Notes under the pieces: model-generated
Databases searched by the model: none
What the model saw: the letters and a program-made list of their open reading frames with translations, nothing else
Told to the model about the DNA's origin: nothing
Position numbers and translations under genes: made by a program
NCBI RefSeq assembly: GCF_001522545.3
Contig: NC_031776.1
Span: 27,911,634 to 27,975,633, forward strand
Direction: 5' to 3'
Length of the DNA: 64,000 nucleotides
Source of the DNA: Parus major
Lineage: Eukaryota; Chordata; Aves; Passeriformes; Paridae
Shown: positions 12,782 to 25,400 of the stretch, in pieces
Numbering within the stretch: the first letter of the stretch is position 1
Layout: every line of letters starts with the position of its first letter

Positions 12782-15700
12782 GACTGTGCTGGGACAAGAT
12801 GAGATGCCTTCACTGAGGGCATCTCCTGCACTACTCCCACCTGGGCTGGTGCACGGGAGCTGATGCAATGCAGCGTGGCAGGGAGGAAATCTGTATTTCA
12901 AAGGAGCAGCAGCAAAAATTTAATTAAATCCCTGCATCCTTCCTCAGGTAGCAGCAGTGCACTGACCGTGCTAAAAGGATGTGGCACATCTTCCTCTATT
13001 TTTTCTTCCAACAGTTTGCTTCTCAAAGATGGCCTTTCACTTATGGCAAAAAAAGAGTTCACTGCAAATCTGGAGGTCCTGTGATACATTAGTGGTACAC
13101 TTACCTTTTTGCAGCAGCCTGTGTTGCATTTTTGTCATATATTATCAGAGAGAAGGAATGATTGTTATGTCATGTATATCCCATGCCACTCCAAATGGGC
13201 TTCAGGAAAGGTGTTATAACCCATCTTCACATTAATGGAAATAAGAGCATAGCTGGGTCAGGGTAGTGGTTGTGGGGGAAACAGAAAGGAAATGCTTTGC
13301 TGTCTTTAAATAAAGTAGGTTTTATAAAAATATAGGCACAGAATTCACATTCTCAAAAATTTCTGCTTTTGTTTTTGAGGCAACCATGATGCCAGTTGTA
13401 CTTGGTGCTGGCTTTTCCCAGTGCTGCTGACAGTCCAAAGCCTTTTAACAATGTCATGGTTTGTCTTTGAAATCTCCAAACCATGAGCATGATATTAAAC
13501 CCAGAATGCCTGGAGTTATTTCAGTTCCAGAGACCAGACTTGATAAAGCTGTCATGATTGCACTCACGTCTGTAGGGCTCAGGGAAGATGTGATCTGAGC
13601 TTTTGGGACAGAGAACAATACCATACCCTCCTGGATTGCTGCTCATCTTGGAGCTGCTCCATGTTTATTTCTCCACCTGCCTTCCCTTTTGCCACGATCA
13701 TAAAGAAGTTGTGGAGCTTTGCTGTGAACCATCTGGGGTTTTTGATGATATTAATCATTTAAGAAGCTTTCAAAAGGAGTTGCATTTCACTCCTGACAGT
13801 TTTCCTTCTTGTTCTCCCTTGTCATTTCCACAAAAGAAAATGCTTTCCTAATTTTTCTGAATTTCAAAGGCTCAGTTACCATACAGTCACTTGAGCAGCT
13901 CTCAGTTGTACCCTCTGCAAGTTAATTATGAAATTGGACAGTGATAATTCTGTTTTAGTGGTGCACTCCCTGTGCTGCATAACACCAAGCAATATGACTT
14001 TGGTTTCATGTTTGGCACCAGAACTATGCTTTTGTTGTCTTCTTTGTCCTTCTTTGCTTGCTGCTGCTCACTTTCACATTCCTGTTCCTGTACAAGGATG
14101 TTCCAAAAATGAAGGGACCAAGCTATTTTCATGTACATTACCAAGGAAAAAATACTAGAATAAAACCTAGCCAATAATCATCAGTTTCAGATATCTTCCC
14201 TAATTCTTAAAGACCCTTGTAAAGACCATCAAATATTGAAACAGTGGGAGTATTTAACCTCATTTTAATATTCTGTTTGGATATGCTTTTACCAGAAGAG
14301 CAGTGAGGTGGCAGGAAGAAAAACTCTGAAATATTCTTATAAGCACAAAATGAGCCTACATATATTTTGCTTTCCCAGCTGTCCACCTCTCTTGGTCTCA
14401 GAATGACATTGAAGATGGCTGAAAAGTGGAGATCTTTGCCAAGCAAGCTTTTGTTCTTTGTGTACTTGTGCTATGTACACACAGATGTCTTTGCACACTT
14501 ATTAATATTGGATGAGATGTGTGATTTTAAATGTAATTTGAAACATTTTTTCTCTATGTATTTCACTGGCATTTCATTGCATGATGGTTGTGATCACACT
14601 GGAGTTAATTAGCATGATTGTGGTAATGGAAGTGTTTTCTACTTGATGTATGAGTGCACTCCTGATTGAGATGAACAATTGATGGGATGAAATACACCAC
14701 AGCCAACATTTTATTTTAATCTAAAGTAAGCAATCAATATGAAGTAGCACAAAGAGGAATTATTTTAGCTAATGTATTTCCAGCTATTAATTCTAATCTT
14801 GCTTATTTATTAGTTTGAAGGTCTAAGGTAGCTTTTAATCAATTTATCTGGCATTTCAGCAGTTGATGTAATGTGTAAGTGTCACTCTTTTAAATTCAAA
14901 TAATAAATTCATCTTGGTTTGTATGTGAACCCTGAGGGAGAAATCATAAATAAAAGTAACAATTCATGGAAAGGTACCTGGCTCTTCTCAATGGTCAGTG
15001 AAGATTCTGGGTTGTATCCACCTTGTCATTCCTGGGAATATTTTATATCTAATGAATATTTTAAAATGCCATATGCTTGCATTTAAAACATTTTATATAC
15101 AATATATTATACATATTTTTTTTATACCATTCACTGAAATAATGGAATTACTGGAGGTGCAAAGTAGTCAGTGTCAGCATGACATCAGTGCAAGGAGAAC
15201 TGGGGTGAAATTATGATAAGGAAAAACTGAAGATGAAGTGCCATATTTAAGGGAAGAACAGTCTGAAGAAGAAGGTGCTGATGGAAATTTCATTAGCCTG
15301 GATAGTTTTTTAAAAGGTCTGAAGATGTTTCCATTCTGGTGTATAGTGGGGAACAATCTGGTACTGACAGAGCAAGTGTGGCTGCATGACCTCAGAGAGA
15401 AGGTCTGCCTGTAACTTCTGTAACTCTAATTCCTGGTAAGTCTGTTTGGAATTAGAGCCACAGAGCACAAGTAAGAATGTAAGTCTTGGTTTGATTATGT
15501 GCAATTCAAATGGAATTAAATCACAACTTATATTAAATCATCATATGCACTTAGCCTTTGCCCTTCTTAAGGGAGGAGAAATTTTGACAAAGATGGATGC
15601 TTCCTTAAACCCCAGATTTATTTATCAAAGAAATGTTTCATTGTGGTCACTTATTTTAGCTTTAGAGTATCAAGTTACTAAAGATATCATTCTCCACTAA

Positions 15701-16926
15701 GGCCTGACTGTGAGATCACTTAACCTCAACAAATACTGGAGCTAATTTTAACAAAGTAGTTTGAGCAAAGGATCTGATAACGGTAACTGAGCTTCATAAT
15801 TAAGGATAACAGTAGTTTATAAGGCTTGACAAGAACTGCAGAATCAGCTCCATAATTATATAATTTTGCCGATGTGAATCATGCTGTAGTTTCTTTGGGC
15901 AGGAGTTCTGCTCACTGTCTATGCACAGAACAGGTACCAGTCCTCCAGAGTTCTATTTTTAGCCCTTTGCCATTTTTTTCTCTCCTGTGATCTTGGGAAG
16001 ATGGTTAGAAGGCTGACCCACTTCTCCCTGAAGTCAGTAAAATCCTTTTTACTATTTTCAGTAAGAGATGGATCAGGCTTTGAACTTTGTCTCGACATCC
16101 CAACTTCTCAGCAGGAGTGCTGATACAGACATTTCATCTTTGGTAAGAGTTGAGTCACAACTCTAAACATAAAGGAGATATCACATCAGAGCAAGCCTAA
16201 TAAGTCTCCTAAACTTAAGCCTGCAGGCATAATAAGGGATTCACATCACTCATCTTTAGTCAAGAATATCAGATCTAAGCTAGTCCTCTTTCTCTCTCTG
16301 GCTGGAACTTCCTGGCCTCCAGAGATGTCATTTCTTCCAAACCTTTTTCATTGTAAGACCCAGGTGACAACGCTCTCTGAATCAATACAAGGAGCCTTTG
16401 CCTGGAACTGCCTTGCACAGCCCCAGAACTTGGTAATACAGACTAGGGCTACCTTATCTCAACATCTACTTGGGAAGGGGAGAGCTTGTAGTTTGTGTTT
16501 AATGTGCTCATGTATCTGATCACCTGCCCTGTTCCCCTCTTATGTTTCTCCTGATGTTTACAACAAACATCTTTCTCTGGCTAATGGGAATGGCTCACTA
16601 TGCTTTGGAGAACTCTGAGACAGTTACCCTGGAAATCCTTCAAATAAAATATACAGCTGTAAAAGAGTTTTACAATCTGCAGGGGCAGATTGTTCTGTAA
16701 AAAATTGTCCAGATTCAGGGCACGAACTCTGCCCTGGACTGCCACTAGACACAGCTATTTTCAATGTAATCAGCCTAGAAACATGCAGCAATAAATTAGC
16801 TACATGTGTCGTTCCTAGCCACAGATAAAAATTACATGGAATAATTTTCTATAAAAGCACATGGACCAAAACCAAAATGCTGCATTAAATTGGTTGGTAC
16901 CTTAAAAATGTGAGGAAGATCACAAA

Positions 16927-16945
16927 GATAGATAGATAGATAGAT
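16927..16945. repeat. GATA microsatellite
   Basis: Four full GATA units plus a partial fifth, followed by a diverged TGATT. It is short and probably of low polymorphism. Confidence 0.85.
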
Positions 16946-19929
16946 TGATTTCCTTGTGTTTGCAGATTTCATGATTGAAATAGGTCATTATGCAAAGATT
17001 GGTCTACACAGATTATTAAGAGATAGGATGTAGAAGTTGGTTTGTGCATGAAATGGTGCAGAAGTGTGGAATGCCAGTTAGCAGTTCACCAAGAATCTCA
17101 AGGGTTTGCACATGACAGTTCTGTTATGGGTTAATACAGTACTAAGAAAAAATTCAGCACAACCCTAAATTTTCAGAAAGCATATAATTTTGTAACTCAT
17201 GGATTCATTTTTTTTTCCTGGATAACTTGTGCTATTGTTGGTTGTGAGGAACCAATCTCTACAGATAAAGAGGAGAGGTTCTTCATGGGATCTCCCTTCT
17301 GTAGGGATTTTTGGTGTCACCTTCTTCAGGATACTACAGCAAACCTTCATGGGTCTGCAGTTTGCAAAAAGGGTACAGCCACGATTGTCCTTCTAGTAGC
17401 AAAAATTTGCTTCTGCAGTTGCATTAGATCTTACCTTCTTCCAGAGTTTTGAATCGTAATGCCAGATTGCAGGTGTGCCAGATCCTGTGTTCCTGCCACA
17501 TCTCAGGAGGGCTGGGAATCTGAACTAACCTCTTCTGGCTGGTGTTGGTGGGATAAGGAGGCATTTCATGCTTTTCTTCTCAGTAGAACTTAATTCTTTT
17601 TGGATTCTCACCATGCCTGATCCAGGGTTATATCACACCAAAAAAAGTATGAAGTGCTTCAAACAAATAAAATAAGGGTCTGTACCCCAAGGAGCTCACT
17701 AACAAGACAGCAAGCTCAGGATGAAAATGTAGGGAGCAGGGAAGCAGTGCAGCATTACAGCACCAACCAGGATGAAGCTCTCAGGTTCAGCAGTGCTTTG
17801 GTTCAATACTTTTAGAGAAATAGATGTACATGAAAATATTTGATATGTGTAACAACATCTGGTATGATTTATGTGCACTTTAAGCAAACAAACAGAAGTA
17901 GAGCAAGCCCTCAGCAAACGAGCAACCTCTGGCTTATTTGGCCTGTGCTGTGCATGGGTGTCAATAGCTGACAAGAGAGGACAGTCCTCTGATGAGCACT
18001 TCAAGGAGGAGTTCAAGGCAAGGGTGGGTAACTCCCAAATGTGGCTGCTCATCTGAAATGTATCTAAATCTCTTAAATCTGCAACAGTGAGCTGGAAATC
18101 TCTCAGCACCAGGCCTTCCTTCTAGAATGGCAGGAGTATAACCATTAGTTGTTTTTCCTGTCATAAACTGCACCTGTTTTTAAAATTCGGACACTTACTT
18201 GTGTCCTCAGTGGACAAAGACAGAAAAGGAGGTGAAGAAAAATGTCTCCATACTCAAAATATGCTGTGTTAAAGCCTTTTGTGCATGGCACATTTATGCA
18301 AACACATCCAAAATTAGGTATGCATTCTTCAGGGAAGCATCCTTGTATGCTGACAGTGCCTGTCAAAGCCTAGGGAAAAACACTGAGTGTGGCTCCTTCC
18401 ACATCCAATCAGCTTCACTGCAGAAAATCCCCTTTGCTTTTGGAGAACCCTGTGCAATTCAAAGGGGCTGGTACATCTTTTATTGCCTGTGCAGTGAGGC
18501 CAGATCCTCTGTTGAGGCCAGTCTGCATTCTTTCTACTCCAAAGGGGCAGGTCTAGGGTCCAGCCTACACCCTTTTCACCAGTGTATTTACATCTGGTCA
18601 TTGTATCAGTGATCTTGTCACAGGTAATTCAACATAGCACAGGTTGGAGTCAGGAAACTGTAATGGCTTTCAGCAGAGATGGACCTAAATATGTTAGGCA
18701 CAAATGCAGCAAAGCTGTGTCCATAGTGCATTTCAATAAAACTGTTTTGTGTCCCAAATCCACGCTACAAGGAGAGAGGGGAGACATTTACAAGTACACT
18801 ACATAATACATATAAAAGCAAGAACAGTCTTCTGCTCAGGGAGCTGGATTGGTGTGTGAGCTGTTGTAGTGGTAATGTGTGAAAAACCCTGGAGTGGACT
18901 AGACTTTGAAAAATTGTGCTAGCTTTGGCATCTGCTCCAAATACTATTGGAAGAGGATCATTCAGAAAGGATTCTGTGAAGTGAAACTGGACCTTAATTC
19001 AGATCACATTAAATGGAACATTTTTTACAAACTCTCAGCTAAAGAGGTTTCCAAAAAATGATTATTAAAACATAAAGTTTTGCTGCTGTTAACAGCCTAA
19101 CCATTATAGCAGTAGCCTGAAAGTGAGGGAATAAAAATTTACTATTGGTAACAAAACTGTCTCAAATATGTTCTTCACAGTCTAAAAGGAGAAATGCAAA
19201 TACCGGATATTTATAGTCAGCCCTCGGAAACTGGGAAAATGAACAGTGAATGAGATGTTTTCTCTTTTCTTTTTATAACTGGAAATATTTTCCCCCATTA
19301 AACACTTGGAGGTCAGTGCTCCATCTATGTATTGAACATTTTCTCAAAAAACAACTGTTGACTGCAGCAGGATATTATCTAAGGAGGAACAACATAGCTT
19401 GATTCATGTTTTTTATTTGTGACAGTGTTCAGGTAGCGCTCAGAAGCACACGTGTGTCCACAGTGTTCAAAGATATTTTGTGTATATACATCAAGTTAGT
19501 GATTTAAACTGAGGAGGATTTTGACAAGGAATTATACTATTGAAACAGAGGTTAAAAGTCCTAGTGAGAGCAGTCTCAAGCCAATGCCAAGCAGTTCCAA
19601 AGATCTAGCCCAGTAACTGAAACACCCTTAAGCTGATATTTTTGTGTCATTTTTGTTAAGTGTTGAATACCAAAGGAGCTATTGGCCTCATCCTGAGTGA
19701 ACAAAGCTTTTATATGACAGCAAGAGCTGGCTCTGTTAAGTTTGCTAAACACAGCCGACTAAGGCATAGCTCCATGGTTCTGGAGAAGATGACTGCACTC
19801 ACTTTCCATTTCTCCTCCTATTCATGAGTCTCTCTGGTGTTTTCCAGAGATGTGAAAAAGAGAGAAAGGATGGGCAGGTAGCTTGAAACCTGAGGTAAGC
19901 TGGATGGAATTCCCCTCTCTTACTTGACA

Positions 19930-20040
19930 GTCTGGCATGTCTTGGGTACATTAATTTGCTTCTGGGTTCTTCAGTTCCCTCTCTGTGAAGTAGGAATCAT
20001 ACATCTCATATCATAAAGGCCATGGTTGTGGAGTAAATCT
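19930..20040 (+). mobile_element. MIR-like tRNA-derived SINE relic (3' half)
   Basis: The stretch resembles the core and 3' half of MIR elements. It has a CTTGGGTA segment where MIR has CTTGGGCAAG, then TCTTCAGTTCCCTCTCTGTG, like the MIR CTCAGTTT...CATCTGT block. After that come GTAGGAATCATACATCTCAT and a GGTTGTGGAGTAAAT tail like MIR GGTTGTTGTGAGGATTAAAT. The copy is old and diverged, as expected for a pre-avian SINE fossil. This is judged by eye against my memory of the consensus. Confidence 0.55.
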
Positions 20041-20701
20041 ACTCAGGACAGTGCAGTGTGCAAATTCTTGTGTAATGCAGGGCAGGTACATGACCTGGGC
20101 AAACTGGAAATGAACATTACATACTGGCAGCTGCAAGCAAATCACGTGGACTCCATCTGAAGATATGATGCAGAACAGTAGACAAGAGGAAAAAGGCATA
20201 GAAGAAGCTTGAAGACATGGTCTATCTCACAAAAGCCAGTGAAAGGCAGATATTTATTGGGGCTGAGACATCTCTGGCTAAGATGATTGCATGCTGTAAT
20301 GTGGGAGCAGTTGGGAGGCCATTGCAGTGGGCTGGTGGCTGTGCCACGTGAGGCACTGTCACCTTCTCAGCTGGTCAGTCCCACTTGCTTCATTGCATTA
20401 TCTTTGAGAAATTGCAGGGAACTTGAAAATAAACACGTGGGAATATTGCTGTGCCTGGCAGGATTGGGTTGGGGTGGTATGTTTCAAATAAGGAATTTTT
20501 TCATGTGTACTCAGGAATTAATCTACGTAGCTTTATACATTCTCCTTTCACAGATGGCAATGCCACTAGGAAATATTGCCATTGTTTTAAAACTCTGGTA
20601 ATCACTTTCTTTCATGCCTTAAGGATAAACAGCCTCTTTCAGGGGTTTACTTAGCACAGTTGTATTTCTCATACCGTGTTTCTTGCTTTGTTTGCTGGTA
20701 G

Positions 20702-20893
20702 AATACGTACACGAATGCAGACAAGCTCCTGGAGGCTGCAGAGCAGTTGGCTCAGACCGGGGAATGTGACCCTGAAGAGATCTATAAAGCAGCCCGGCAT
20801 CTGGAAGTTCGGATTCAGGACTTTGTTCGGAGGGTGGAACAGAGGAAACTTCTCTTGGACATGTCAGTCTCCTTCCACACGCACACCAAAGAG
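20702..20893 (+). CDS. KALRN: KALRN exon B: second half of spectrin repeat 4
   Basis: This exon encodes 64 codons from NTYTNADKLLEAAEQL to MSVSFHTHTKE. It completes helix B and gives helix C, with RIQDFVRRVEQRKLLLD as the amphipathic helix, of the repeat begun in exon A. The acceptor AG is at 20700-20701 and the donor GTAAGA starts at 20894. Both ends are phase 0. It contains GECDPEEIYKAARHLEVR, where TRIO (from memory) reads closer to IYQAAHQLEDR, so it supports KALRN. Exons A and B together give 105 residues, the usual length of one spectrin repeat. No in-frame stop or frame disruption is present. Confidence 0.97.
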
Positions 20894-22414
20894 GTAAGAT
20901 GTGCATGAGGGAAGTTTGCTGTGTATTGTAGAGTTCTGCAAGAGGCTGTCTGAAAACTCAGATCACAGAGAAAATGCATTTTCACCACACAGGGTTGATA
21001 TGATCCAGTTCATTTCATGCATATGAGTAACTGTTGTAAAGAGGAAATGTGAATAAAACAGACAAATGTTACAGTACACTAAAATACAGCGACACCATAT
21101 CAAGTGGTGCTTAATTGCAACTAGAAGGTATTGTTAGAAAGCAAGAATTCTCTTGTAAGAATGTGAGTTGATATTAACACTTTAAGTATAAACATGCCAG
21201 CAGTATGATCCTCTGAGGATTCCATTTAAATGTACTGTTAATTAATGTATGCAATATCATTATGCACTAGAAATCTCACATTGTTTAATGAGGCAAACTT
21301 GATTTTTCAAAACAATTGTTAATGAAAAAACAGCCGCATACTGATACAGTGAATCAGTGAGGACATGAATAAATGCTGTTTAGTGTAATTGAAAAATATC
21401 CAGAGATAAGACTGACTTGCCAGAGGAGATACAGTGGACAGGACATCAAATGGGAGGCCACTGGGGATGTAATTAAAGCATACTTCACATTTTCTGCAGT
21501 CCAAAGGCCATTCAGTGGTGAGTGACTTTTAAAGATAGGGTTTCTGCTGAGAGAGATGGAATTAGTCAGGATGGTTGTTTTCATGCTCTGCAGCATCTGT
21601 TTGTGAAAGCATGCTTGATCAGGAAGATACTCTGAGAAGCTGAAAGCTTTGCCTGTGCTTGTTGCTTTACATGTTACAAACAAGTTGCATATATCAGGCT
21701 CCAGTGTGTTGGGGAGCCCCTGAAATAGAAGGTACATGCATACATTTATTTATATGTGTATGGAAGATGGAGTTTACAGCATGCTATAGCTGTTGGTAGA
21801 TGAAGGATTTTCTTTTACATTGTGCTTCTGTAATATACTAAGATATAGTTTACTTTCAGCTTGTGGATGATGCTGTTGTTCCCAGAGTTGCTCAAACTCT
21901 TGCAGCTATGCTGGTTTGCCACGGGGGAAACTTAATTGGTTATTTCCTCAGTAAAAATTAATTCATAACAGTTTCCTGCTGTGATTAACCTTGATTCACC
22001 TATGCAGGTGATGACTAGTAAAAAAAAAAGTAACTGGTATTGTGCAGCCTAATTTGGCTTTGGAAAATAAAGCCTCCCTGTATGAAGGGATTGGGATTGC
22101 AGTGCATTAAACTCATGTTCTTCTTCAACAAGAAGGGAGTTTGCCTGCTCTACACCCCTGATTTTAATGAGCTTTGTTTTGGTGAATAAAAATGCAGATG
22201 TATAAAAAATTCACATTTTAAAAAAATTATTTTAAAAACCAGTCTCCTGTGATAGCATCAGTGCTATTCTCTAGATGTAATGTTCTCTAGAGTAAATGGT
22301 AAGTCTTTGCCTCAGTAATGTTTTCCCATGAGACAGATTGGTTCTATGATGTCTTCTTAGAAAGTTCAGTAATTAATGCATATCTTTTTTATGAGACCCA
22401 GAGTGGACAGATTC

Positions 22415-22471
22415 TGGGTGACTCTCTCCGATAGAGGTCCCTTCCAACCCAAACTATTCCATGATTCTGTG
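22415..22471 (+). mobile_element. CR1 3' tail fragment
   Basis: GATAGAGGTCCCTTCCAACC, then CAAACTATTCCATGATTCTG, is the standard avian CR1 3' end in forward orientation, finishing with one unit of the ATTCTATG-like terminal repeat. Only the last ~60 bp can be recognised. The 5' limit is approximate. Confidence 0.75.
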
Positions 22472-25400
22472 GCTCCATCTCCAGAGGGACAGTCAAGGGA
22501 GCTGTAGCATTGCTGGGACAACAGCAAGGTCAGGTGGACACAGGAATCCACGTCCATCATAACAAATGACAGCTATTGGGTTGGGTTGATAAAGCTCTTC
22601 AGTCTTCAAGAGCTCCCCAAAGCCTGAGGATGCCCAGGAGCTCTGCAAGGGGGAGTTTTCATTTGCTTACCCCTGTGTTAATTCACTCCTGTAGCAGCCA
22701 AACACTGTTTTTCTGAAGTCATTTTCACTGTGTGTCACCACCTGGCTCCTCAGTGACATGTTTCTGCACTGGTGAAACCCACACAACTCAGTATCTTGGG
22801 GTTTTCTGCCAAAACTATTAAGTGAGGAAGTTGCTGTGGTTTTAGTGTCTGCCAGCTGTAGGAATCCCCACAGACACAGTGAAATAACAAAAGAGTGCCG
22901 GGAGGGATTGGTACAAAGGGGAAAGCATTATAACAGGAGAGCCTTAGCACATGTTTGTATCTGTGTTTGACTTTTTATGCTATAAATAGATTGGCTTAGG
23001 TAGGAATGAGTCATTGCTTGGCCCTCCTTGTGTTTTGTAAAATGGCAAGTTAACCAATGTAATTGTCACTCCTCAATATGAACAATAAAACAGGTAAATT
23101 TAAGTAATAACAGATCAATTTAAATCACAGCAGATGTCAAGGCAAAGAATCCTTTTGTTGCAGTGGGAGATCTGAAGTCTATTCCTGGTGTTTACCAGGA
23201 GCCATTCCAGTCCTGATGCTCATACAGGTCTCCCTTGCCCTCCTATGTGCCATGCTGAGCCTGAGGCTGGACTTGCTATGACCATCCAAACCCATCACCT
23301 GGGAGTGTCTTGGAGTGAGGAGAAAGCAGTTTGGTTGCTATGTTAACCTGCTTAACACCTGACACATTTTGCATTATTCTAGAAGACATTATCACTTACT
23401 TAATAATACCTATCATTATTAATTTCATCCTTTGTAGTTCTTAAAACTATTTCTTAAACTATGAACAGCTCTTTCTCTTACATCCCTGGAAATGAAAAAA
23501 GTTCCCTTCATATTTTTTTTGGCCCTGATGCAAGAAACTACGGCCTAGATGCATTTTTCATCTAAGCTCCACAAATCCTCATTATTTCATGTTGTATTAA
23601 CCTATTGAGACACAACTGGTGAAATGATAAGTAGAAAGAATTGGTCTTACTGACACTTTTTCTTCTTTTGGAAATATTCTAAATATCTTCTTGCAGTGAA
23701 CATGTTTTTTCTGACAGTGTTCCTAGCACAGGTGAATTGTGTTTCTGATGTAGTAATTCCCAGGTGTGGATGAGTTCATTAACTGTGAACTTCTCACTGC
23801 TTCACCTGTACTCTGCCCACCTCTTCATCTCCACATGCAACTGCTCAGATTTCCACCACCTGAGAAACTTTTAACTGCTCCTACTTTTTTTCTCTTGTCA
23901 AAGAAATGTTTCCTTTTGTAGTCAGTCTTCCTGTATTTTCTTCAGGACAATAGGTAGTGTTGAATTAGGGAGGCACTTAAATGCAGATATCCCCGAGGGT
24001 AATGTCAGTTCAGAGTGGCTTTTTTTATACTGCAGTAGACTTGAGTCACTGCTTATTTCATGTGAAGGCATTAAAGAGGATCCCTTCTGCTAAACACTGA
24101 CTCATAGAGTTGAAGGATTATCAAAAACACAGTCAATTAAGTGTAACAATTATTTTGATTTTTTTTTTAAGTGACCTTATTGAACAATACATACAGTAAG
24201 CTGAAATGAGGATTTTTTTGTGTGGTAATAACACTTTAGAGGCATAAATTGGAAGCAGTCCTATATGTGATTGTTGGTGGCATAACTCTTGAGTAATGTA
24301 GGTGTCCTATTGCCATGCCTATAAACAAGATTTTGTGTGTCCCACTGTCCTGTAGCATTCATTATGCTCCTCTAGTTTGTAGCCAATATTTTTATACCCT
24401 TTTGGACCAAGGCATTTTTGATGGTGTGAGCAGAAACCTGGTACTGTGGGAATCAAATCCAATTATCTGGATGGGAGGGTAAAGTTATAAATATTATCAC
24501 TGGGATAAATGCATTCAGCAGACTCATACCTGAATAATTTCTCTCAGGGTTAAGTGTAATTGAATTTAGGTTCTTTCTTCAAATCTGAATCAATTATTGT
24601 CAGGATTGTTGGATCTTGCACTTTTATCACAAATCTCATGATAGTTGATGTTTTCCTGTGCACTTTTGGCTTGAGGATCAAATGATGATAGAGGATTCTT
24701 GGCTGCCATTTGATTTTGTTTAAAAGAGAATAATTTTTGAGCTTCCTGGGGAAGAGGTTGCAGATGTCATAAAATCACACCCTGAAGGCTCAAAACTCTC
24801 AAGAAACATAAGAAAACATCTTGCAATTCATTGTCTGAATCTCAATATTTTAGTGTCTCACAGTTTTATACTTAAGGTTCTGCAGTGTACTTTACATTTC
24901 CAAGTATTAAAATATAGACTGAAAAGAGCACTGTGAGCACGTCTATATAATTAAAAACTTTTTAAATCCTCTTGCATAATTAAGTGATGATTTAGGTTGT
25001 GTTACTTCTTGTATTGGCTGGTGATGCAGTTGCTAACTTAAAAATGAGAAGGAACTTTGCTGAATTTAGATCCATTTATAGTATATGGGCCTTAACTAAA
25101 ACAATTCTGCAATTGTTTCATAGCTCTTTGGAGCATGAAAAACATGTCCTACCACCTCTAGGTTTCTCATTTGTCAATGGGCCTCAGATTACCAGTTCTG
25201 TGTTGAGTCCAGCATGAAAAAAAACCAGAGAGGCAGAGAACTGTGTGTTTCAGACCATGTGCCCTGTGCACTGTTGTTCTTTAGTGGGTCAGAAGAGCAG
25301 CAGGACAAGGTGCTTGGTGCAGGCAATTCCATGTGGAACCTGCCATGTCTTCTACCTGGTCCACAGAATGGGGGATGAATATGCTCAGAAATATATAATG

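Larger units (their letters stand above)
1174..20701 (+). other. KALRN: KALRN intron 1 of the window (19.5 kb)
   Basis: This is the longest intron here. It holds a CR1 3' end (about 4960-5149), a CpG-enriched patch (5335-5695), a 9-bp perfect inverted repeat (9840-9860), the Tn5-mosaic-end duplication (12653-12781), a short GATA microsatellite (16927-16945) and a MIR-like SINE relic (about 19930-20040). The donor is GTAAGA and the acceptor is TTTGCTGGTAG. The longest open frame, 167 codons at 11103-11606, has no recognisable domain and no splice or homology support. I see no further gene in the rest. Confidence 0.85.
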
